From Palsa-504 sp963835775 (lineage in GTDB: Bacteria > Actinomycetota > Actinomycetes > Streptosporangiales > Streptosporangiaceae), in contig CAWIHB010000020.1 of NCBI GenBank assembly GCA_963835775.1, positions 348,384 through 412,383 of the forward strand: a stretch of DNA of 64,000 nt. Reading direction: 5' to 3'. Position 1 is the first letter of the stretch; each line of letters starts with the position of its first letter. Below the pieces are notes generated by a model. That model worked only from the letters and a program-made list of their open reading frames with translations, ran no database searches and had not been told where the DNA came from. This document shows positions 58,978-64,000 of this stretch, piece after piece. Made by a program: the position numbers and the translations under genes.

Positions 58978-59787
58978 ATGACCACGGCAACAACCACTCG
59001 TATACCCATCGGAAGCTATAGCTTCCGCACCGTCACGCACATGGAATGGCTCAAGCTGCGCAGCGTCCGCTCCACCTGGTGGACCCTGCTGGTCTTCGCG
59101 GCCGGCCTGATCGGCCTGGCCGTCCTGGTCATGGCCCACCAGCACTGGGCCACCATGCCAGCCGCCGAGCGGGCCAGCTTCGACCCGACCAACGACAGCT
59201 TCGCCGGGCTGGCCATCGGCCAGCTCGCCCTCGGCGTCCTGGGCGTGCTCGCGATCAGCACCGAATTCTCCTCGGGCCTGATCCGGGCCACGTTCGCCGC
59301 GGCGCCCCGGCGCCCGCTGGTCCTCGCGGCCAAGACGGCCGTGCTGGCCGCCGTGGCGCTGGTGGCGGGGGAGATCATGGCCTTCGTTGCCTTCGCCCTG
59401 GGCGAGGCGGTGCTGCGCGCCCCGGCCCCGCACGCCACCCTGGCCCAGCCGGGTGTGCTGCGGGCGGTGCTGATGGCCGGGGCCTACCCGGCCCTGATCG
59501 CGCTGGTCGGCCTCGGCCTGGGCGCGCTGATCAGGCACACCGCCGGGGCGATCAGCGCCGTGGTCGGGGTGCTGTTCGTGCTGCCGCTGATCCTGGTCCC
59601 GCTGGGCACCTCGATCCAGAACTCGGTCGGGCAGTTCATGCCGATGATCATCGCGGAGAACTCGCTGACCGCGGTCAAACCGGTGGCGCACAGCCTGTCG
59701 CCCTGGACCGGCCTCGGCGTACTGTGCCTGTACACGGCGGCTGCCCTGGCCGCGGGCGCCTGGGCCCTGGCCCGCCGCGACGCCTGA
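58978..59787 (+). CDS. ABC-2-type permease partner
   Basis: A 269-residue membrane protein (ATG 58978: MTTATTTRIPIGSYSFRTVT). Six hydrophobic segments; the first follows HMEWLKLRSVRSTWWTLLVF, and EFSSGLIRATFAAAPRRPLV is the typical ABC-2 loop. It ends WALARRDA. It should form an exporter with the ATPase at 57993. The large hairpin 8 bp before the start codon may reduce translation. Confidence 0.83.
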   Translation: MTTATTTRIPIGSYSFRTVTHMEWLKLRSVRSTWWTLLVFAAGLIGLAVLVMAHQHWATMPAAERASFDPTNDSFAGLAIGQLALGVLGVLAISTEFSSGLIRATFAAAPRRPLVLAAKTAVLAAVALVAGEIMAFVAFALGEAVLRAPAPHATLAQPGVLRAVLMAGAYPALIALVGLGLGALIRHTAGAISAVVGVLFVLPLILVPLGTSIQNSVGQFMPMIIAENSLTAVKPVAHSLSPWTGLGVLCLYTAAALAAGAWALARRDA

Positions 59788-59819
59788 GCGGCAGCCCCGA
59801 GCGGAGGACAATAGGCTCC

Positions 59820-61148
59820 ATGGGCGAGGACATCCGGCGGGTGGCGGGCACCGTATTGCGTGCCCCGCTCACCCTCCGGACCGTCCATGAGCTGCTGTAC
59901 TGCGGCTTCGGCGGGCTGGCGGGGCTGGCCGGGTTCTGGATCACCGTGGTGCTGCTAGCCGTCGGCCTGACCGTCTCGGTCTCGGTCCTGGGCACCGTGG
60001 TCGGGCTGCTGCTGCTTATCCTGGCGCTGCGGGTCATCCGGCGGCTGGGCGGGCTGCACCGGCGGCTGGCCAGGTGGCTGCTGGGTTACCGGGTCGAGGC
60101 CCCGCCGAAGTTCCAGCCGGGCAGCGGCATCCTGGGCCGCCTCGATAAGCGGCTGCGGGACCGGGCAGCCTGGCGCAGTGTCGCCTACAGCCTGATCAAG
60201 CTGCCCACCTCCGCCGTGCAGCTGTACGCCGCGGCGGCGGCCTGCATCGGACTGGTCGACCTGAGCTACCCGGAAGTCTGGCTGCTGTTCCGCCATCACA
60301 ACGCGGGCCAGCTGAACCCTCTGGTGGCGCTGACACCACTGCCGCTCGGCGGAACAATCAAGATCTACTCCTGGCCGGGCACCCTTCCAGCGGCCCTGAT
60401 CGGCGTGGTATCCGTGCTGGCCGGCACCTGGCTGGCCCGGGCGGTCAACGCCGGCGACCGCCGCCTCATCCGCGGCCTGCTCGGGCCGAGCAGCATGGCC
60501 GAGCGGGTCAGCGAGCTGGAGCGGACCCGGTCGCTGGCGGTGGAGGACGCCGCCGCGGCGCTGCGCCGGGTCGAGCGGGACCTGCACGACGGCGCGCAGA
60601 TGCGGCTGGCCGCGCTGGCCATGAACCTGGGCATGGCCCGGGAGAAGCTGGGCGACGACGACGAGCAGGCGGATAACGCCACGGTCCGCGAGCTGATCGA
60701 CGCGGCGCACCGCAACGCCACCGATGCCCTGGCCGACCTGCGCGACCTGGCCCGCGGCATCCACCCGCCGGTGCTGGACAGCGGCCTGGCCAGTGCGCTG
60801 GCCAGCCTGGCGGCCAGCAGCGCGATCCCCGCGTCGGTCACCGCCGAGATCGATCCGCGGCCCGCGCCGGCCATCGAGACGATCGCGTACTTCTGCGCGG
60901 CCGAGCTCATCGCCAACGCGACCAAGCACAGCTACGCGAACCAGATCAAGATCAATATTTTTACCGAACGGGCCGGGCTGCTCCGCCTGGAGGTTTCCGA
61001 CGACGGGATCGGCGGGGCGGACGCCGCCCGGGGCAGCGGCCTGGCCGGCCTGATCCAGCGGGTGTCCACGGTGGACGGGCGGATCCACCTGTCCAGCCCC
61101 CCGGGCGGCCCGACCGCCGTGGCCGTCGAGCTGCCGCTTCGAGCGTAA
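59820..61148 (+). CDS. Two-component sensor histidine kinase (NarL-system type, HisKA_3)
   Basis: A 442-residue kinase with an N-terminal membrane module: about four hydrophobic segments (WITVVLLAVGLTVSVSVLGT; AVQLYAAAAACIGLV; TLPAALIGVVSVLAGTWLA), then coiled-coil and the HisKA_3 box RDLHDGAQMRLAAL with His256. The ATPase domain has ELIANATKHSYAN and VSDDGIGGADAARGSGLAGL. The AGGACAATAGG leader precedes ATG 59820. Paired with the next gene; probably senses a cell-envelope or drug signal and may regulate the upstream ABC exporter. Confidence 0.88.
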   Translation: MGEDIRRVAGTVLRAPLTLRTVHELLYCGFGGLAGLAGFWITVVLLAVGLTVSVSVLGTVVGLLLLILALRVIRRLGGLHRRLARWLLGYRVEAPPKFQPGSGILGRLDKRLRDRAAWRSVAYSLIKLPTSAVQLYAAAAACIGLVDLSYPEVWLLFRHHNAGQLNPLVALTPLPLGGTIKIYSWPGTLPAALIGVVSVLAGTWLARAVNAGDRRLIRGLLGPSSMAERVSELERTRSLAVEDAAAALRRVERDLHDGAQMRLAALAMNLGMAREKLGDDDEQADNATVRELIDAAHRNATDALADLRDLARGIHPPVLDSGLASALASLAASSAIPASVTAEIDPRPAPAIETIAYFCAAELIANATKHSYANQIKINIFTERAGLLRLEVSDDGIGGADAARGSGLAGLIQRVSTVDGRIHLSSPPGGPTAVAVELPLRA

Positions 61149-61161
61149 AGGGGACGTTTTG

Positions 61162-61806
61162 ATGCAGGTGGTGATCGCGGAGGATGCCGCGCTGCTGCGT
61201 GAGGGGCTGACCCGGCTGCTGCAGGACCGGGGCCATTCGGTGTGCGCGGCGGTGGACGACGGCGACGCGCTGCTGGCCGCGGTGGCCGAGCATATGCCGG
61301 ATGTCGCGGTGGTGGACATCCGCATGCCGCCCACCCACACCGACGAGGGGCTGCGGGCCGCACTGGAGCTGCGGCGGAGGTTCCCCGGCACCGGAGTGCT
61401 CATGTTCTCTCAGTACATCGAGACGTCCTACAGCGCCCAGCTGCTCGAAGGCGGCGCGGCGGGCGTCGGCTACCTGCTCAAGGACCGGGTGGCCAACGTG
61501 GCCGAGTTCACCGCGGCGCTGGAGCGGGTGGCCGGCGGCGGGACCGCCCTGGATCCCGAGGTGGTCAGCCAGCTGTTCCGGGCCAGCAGGCGGCGCGGCG
61601 GGCTGTCCACCCTGACCCCGCGGGAGCGCCAGGTGCTGGCCCTGATGGCCGAGGGCCGGTCCAACGCCGGTATCGCCACCGAGCTCGTCGTCTCGGGCGG
61701 GGCGGTCGAGAAGCACGTGGCCAGCATCTTCACCAAGCTCGGCCTGCCGCCCGGTGAAAGCGATAACCGCCGGGTGCTGGCCGTGCTGCGCTACCTGGGC
61801 GGATAA
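61162..61806 (+). CDS. LuxR/NarL-type response regulator
   Basis: A 214-residue regulator: receiver domain with acidic pocket AEDAALLREG, phospho-acceptor Asp52 (VVDIRMPPTHTDEG), switch and Lys in GYLLKDRV, followed by a LuxR-type HTH (LTPRERQVLALMAEGRSNAG, then SGGAVEKHVASIFTKLGL). ATG 61162 with GGGGACG upstream. Cognate to the kinase 13 bp upstream. Confidence 0.9.
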   Translation: MQVVIAEDAALLREGLTRLLQDRGHSVCAAVDDGDALLAAVAEHMPDVAVVDIRMPPTHTDEGLRAALELRRRFPGTGVLMFSQYIETSYSAQLLEGGAAGVGYLLKDRVANVAEFTAALERVAGGGTALDPEVVSQLFRASRRRGGLSTLTPRERQVLALMAEGRSNAGIATELVVSGGAVEKHVASIFTKLGLPPGESDNRRVLAVLRYLGG

Positions 61807-61881
61807 CCGCAGCACATCGGCCCGGAATCGGTCGCTAGACAGCCATGGCTTCGACCGCGGCCTGCGGGGCCTGCTTCCCGG

Positions 61882-62682
61882 CTAGGCCGCCGCTTCCGCC
61901 GGTGGCGTCCGCAGGGCGGTGCGGATGATCTCGGCGAGCTCGTCGCGGTCCGGGCCCGGGGCCGGGCGCGGCCGCCAGCCGCCGGCGTAAAGCGCGCGGG
62001 CGCGTGATTCGACGGCGCGCAGCGACGAGGGCAGTTCGTTCATGCTCAGGTAGCCGGTGTAGGCGCCGCGGAGGCTAGGGTCGGCCTCGGCGGCGGCGAG
62101 TATGAGGTCGGACGGCAGCGGCTGGCTTAGGTCCACATCCTCACCCGCCCACCGGCGGCGGATCGATTCGTCCATGTGGATGTGGTCGTCGACCCAGGGC
62201 TTGATCTGCTCGGTGCACCAGGCATCGAAGCTCTCGCCGAGCGCTTGCACGTCCGTGCCGTGCTCGTCGACGAGCCGCAGCAACTGCCGAGCCTGCAGCA
62301 ACGTGGTGGTGACGCCACGGCCGAACGTCGGAGTAGTGGTGGCTACGGCGTCGCCGACGAAGATCAGCCCCGGCCGGGCGAGCTGGCCGTCGGGCCCGGT
62401 CTGGCCGCGGTAGGCGTTGAGCAGGGCGCCGCCGGGCAGGACGGGGGTGACCGGCCGGGCGCGATCGGGGTCGACCCAGTCGGCCAGGCCGGGAATGGCC
62501 CGGCACGCGGCGGAGAAAGCGGCCTCGTGACGGAGCTGAGCCAGGGCCGGGACGGCGACGGGGCGCGCCAGGAGAACCGAGAAGATGCCGTGTTCGTGCA
62601 GGAACACGATGGCCTGGTAGCCGTGCAGGTCTGCCTGCCACGGGGGCAGCATATGAAGCTCGAGCTGCCCCCGGAAGGGCAA
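61882..62682 (-). pseudogene. FAD-dependent monooxygenase lacking its N-terminal FAD domain
   Basis: The 266 residues show the second half of a halogenase/monooxygenase-like flavoprotein: YQAIVFLHEHGIFSVLLARP, then GLIFVGDAVATTTPTFGRGV (the GD motif contacting FAD ribityl) and helical C-terminal parts. The GxGxxG Rossmann start and about 150 residues are missing. The only start in the remaining frame is a TTG at 62682, and the upstream frame closes at a TGA near 62727. It is cut at almost the same place as the opposite-facing Lrp fragment. It is unlikely to be functional. Confidence 0.72.
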
Positions 62683-62702
62683 TGCGCGAGAGCCGGGGCT
62701 GA

Positions 62703-62891
62703 GATGCCGTGTGTTACCGGATCACCGGAGAAGACTGCTTCTTCATGAAGGTCTGGCTGCACTCGATCGACGACCTGGAGCCGGTCCTGGACCTGTTCAC
62801 CCCGCACGGCCGGACCACCACCTCGATCGTGCACTCGGCGCCGGTCCTGCCGCGCCCGCTGCCCATCCCCGGCCCGGTCCGGGCCACCTGA
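62703..62891 (+). pseudogene. Lrp/AsnC-family regulator, C-terminal fragment
   Basis: After an in-frame TGA at 62700 the plus strand reads VCYRITGEDCFFMKVWLHSI, DDLEPVLDLFTPHGRTTTSI and VHSAPVLPRPLPIPGPVR. This is the end of the AsnC_trans_reg (RAM) domain (CY.VTG..CF..KV......LE..LD.L...G.T.TSIV.S). The HTH and first half are missing. About 62 codons remain of a normal 150. Confidence 0.75.
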
Positions 62892-62899
62892 CGCGGCCC

Positions 62900-62930
62900 T
62901 TGACCCTCCCGCTACGGGAGGGTGCAGAAT
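62900..62930 (+). promoter_or_regulatory. MerR-type promoter/operator of the merR gene
   Basis: TTGACC (62900-62905) and CAGAAT (62925-62930) are separated by 19 bp, the stretched spacer typical of MerR-activated promoters. The spacer holds most of a perfect palindrome ACCCTCCCG-CTA-CGGGAGGGT (62903-62923). Confidence 0.8.
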
Positions 62931-62969
62931 CACGGCCATTACTGCCCAGCGAAGGGAGCCACCTGCGCT

Positions 62970-63809
62970 ATGAGCACCCTGGTGTCGATCGGCGACTTCT
63001 CCCGCATGACGCACTTGTCCATCAAGGCCCTGCGCTTCTACCACGACCAGGGGCTGCTGGAGCCGGCCAGGATCGACCCGGACTCCGGCTACCGCTTCTA
63101 TGACCCCCGCCAGGTTCCCGTGGCCCAGGTCATTCGCCGGTTCCGTGACCTGGACATGCCGCTGGACCAGGTCAGGGCGGTCCTGCAGGCGCCTGACGTG
63201 GAGACCAGGACCAAGGAAATCATCGCGCATCTGACCGCCATGGAAGCCAAGCTGGCGGAGATGCAGATGAGCGTGGCCAGCCTGCGGGCCCTGCTCGAAG
63301 GGCCGGCCGACCGCCCGGCGGTGGAGTTCCGCTCGATCCTGGCGGCCCCGGCACTGGCCGTCCGCGAGACGGTGACCGCCGAGCAGGCCTGGGCCTGGGG
63401 CGCCGGTGCCTTCGAGGAGCTCTACGGCCGGATCGCCCGGGCCGGCCTGTCGCCCGCCGGCCCGGGCGGTGCGCTGTTCCCGGCCGGGTTCTACGAGCTC
63501 GAGCGGGCCGAACTGACCGCGTTCGTGCCGGTCAACGGCAGGACCGCGGCCGGCGGGCGAGCCGAGTCGCTGACCATCCCGCGGATGGAGGCGGCCGTGA
63601 TGCTGCATGTCGGCCCGCTCGGGGACGCCGACCAGACCTATGGAGCACTGGGCACGGTCGTCGCCGATCGGGCCATCGGAGTCGCCGGGCCGATCCGCGA
63701 GTACTACCTCGTGCCGTTCGGCGAACCCGATCCGCCGGAGGGCTACCGGACCGAGATCTGCTGGCCGGTGTTCCGCACGGCCGCGGCGGGACCGGCCGCC
63801 GGCCGCTGA
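62970..63809 (+). CDS. MerR-family multidrug-type activator with GyrI-like effector domain
   Basis: A 279-residue regulator (ATG 62970, GAAGGGAG upstream). MerR HTH: LVSIGDFSRMTHLSIKALRF, YHDQGLLEPARIDPDSGYRF; coiled coil at about 85-115; then an AraC-effector/GyrI-like domain (VEFRSILAAPALAVRETVTA; REYYLVPFGEPDPPEGYRTE). This layout resembles BmrR/TipA-type regulators that bind drugs. It likely activates its own promoter and that of the adjacent exporter, which share the operator sequence. Confidence 0.9.
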   Translation: MSTLVSIGDFSRMTHLSIKALRFYHDQGLLEPARIDPDSGYRFYDPRQVPVAQVIRRFRDLDMPLDQVRAVLQAPDVETRTKEIIAHLTAMEAKLAEMQMSVASLRALLEGPADRPAVEFRSILAAPALAVRETVTAEQAWAWGAGAFEELYGRIARAGLSPAGPGGALFPAGFYELERAELTAFVPVNGRTAAGGRAESLTIPRMEAAVMLHVGPLGDADQTYGALGTVVADRAIGVAGPIREYYLVPFGEPDPPEGYRTEICWPVFRTAAAGPAAGR

Positions 63810-63830
63810 GCGGCGCCGCCGGCGGGCGGC

Positions 63831-63861
63831 TTGACTCTCCTGTTACGGGAGGCAGCAGGCT
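63831..63861 (+). promoter_or_regulatory. MerR-type promoter/operator of the MFS gene
   Basis: TTGACT (63831-63836) and CAGGCT (63856-63861) are again 19 bp apart, around CTCCTGTTACGGGAG, which matches the merR operator core (CTCCCGCTACGGGAG) at 13 of 15 positions. It lies just before the MFS start. Confidence 0.75.
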
Positions 63862-63868
63862 CGGGAGC

Positions 63869-64000
63869 ATGACAGTAACCAGTAGTCCCTCCCGCTCCGC
63901 CCGGTCCTCGCCCAGCCGGCCGCTCCGCGGCCGGCTGCTGCGGAACCGCTGGTCCGCCCTGGCCGTGCTGATGATCGGCACGTTCATGTTCGTCCTGGAC
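63869..64000 (+). CDS. MFS multidrug exporter, 5' part only
   Basis: ATG 63869 after GGGAG; 44 codons until the window edge. A basic Ser/Arg-rich N-terminus (RSARSSPSRPLRGRLLRNRW) leads into the first membrane segment SALAVLMIGTFMFVLD, characteristic of the DHA2/EmrB-QacA group. Probably the main target of the MerR regulator. Confidence 0.8.
   Translation, partial: MTVTSSPSRSARSSPSRPLRGRLLRNRWSALAVLMIGTFMFVLD

Overview
The window is very GC-rich DNA with frequent GTG starts, tightly overlapping ATGA/GTGA gene junctions, DUF397 and XRE/DUF5753 genes, an F420-type LLM oxidoreductase and Ser-rich lipoprotein linkers. All of this points to a filamentous-type actinomycete (Streptosporangiales/Streptomycetales-like). 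The genus cannot be fixed from the sequence alone. The region is accessory in character: besides about 60 intact genes it holds an insertion sequence, a tyrosine recombinase with an unusual repeat array, and at least eight gene remnants (acr3, aldehyde dehydrogenase, TPR, LacI, MocR-type aminotransferase, FAD monooxygenase, Lrp/AsnC and a frameshifted CPSWC gene).

Layout. 1-3.3 kb: end of a possible transposon gene, then a minus-strand arsenic operon (arsR, a deleted acr3, arsD, arsA) that has lost its efflux pump. 3.6-5.2 kb: four copies of a 12-bp repeat, including a lox/dif-like palindrome, a frameshifted small gene, a tyrosine recombinase and an aldehyde dehydrogenase scrap. 5.6-9.7 kb: an XRE/DUF5753 regulator cut in two by a 2,445-bp insertion sequence with 19-bp inverted repeats and a 5-bp target duplication, followed by two DUF397 genes and a TPR scrap. 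9.7-16.1 kb: a molybdate/tungstate-type ABC importer (minus), a fused exporter-type ABC protein and a tyrosine phosphatase.

16.2-30.6 kb is the most coherent system: an apparent (amino)phosphonate uptake and degradation island. It has two paralogous four-gene ABC importers (plus and minus strand), a coupled metallophosphoesterase, a phosphonatase-like HAD hydrolase coupled to a glycine-oxidase-like flavoenzyme, and, divergently, a TauD/gamma-butyrobetaine-type dioxygenase coupled to a PhnZ/TmpB-type HD oxygenase, closed by a HutC-type GntR regulator. Related operator-like motifs lie before the first importer and in the divergent catabolic promoter. A LacI-type operator precedes the second importer, whose LacI regulator is only a C-terminal fragment.

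30.6-44.7 kb: alpha/beta hydrolase, pirin (its last codons and stop are repeated six times in tandem), a large unrecognised protein, acetoacetyl-CoA synthetase, aminopeptidase N, and a complete Liv-type ABC importer with a TetR regulator. 44.5-49.6 kb: isopentenyl-diphosphate isomerase, an IlvD/EDD dehydratase, a three-gene cobalt-type nitrile hydratase with a split beta subunit, an aminotransferase remnant fused against an LLM oxidoreductase. 49.7-57.8 kb: an ABC-F ATPase, a PadR regulator with two paralogous membrane proteins, and an SPFH protein divergent from two zinc-ribbon AIM24-like proteins. 57.9-64 kb: a drug-type ABC transporter whose two genes are separated by an IS200/IS605-like remnant, a two-component system, two back-to-back truncated genes, and a MerR regulator whose own promoter and that of the adjacent MFS exporter both carry the 19-bp MerR spacer.
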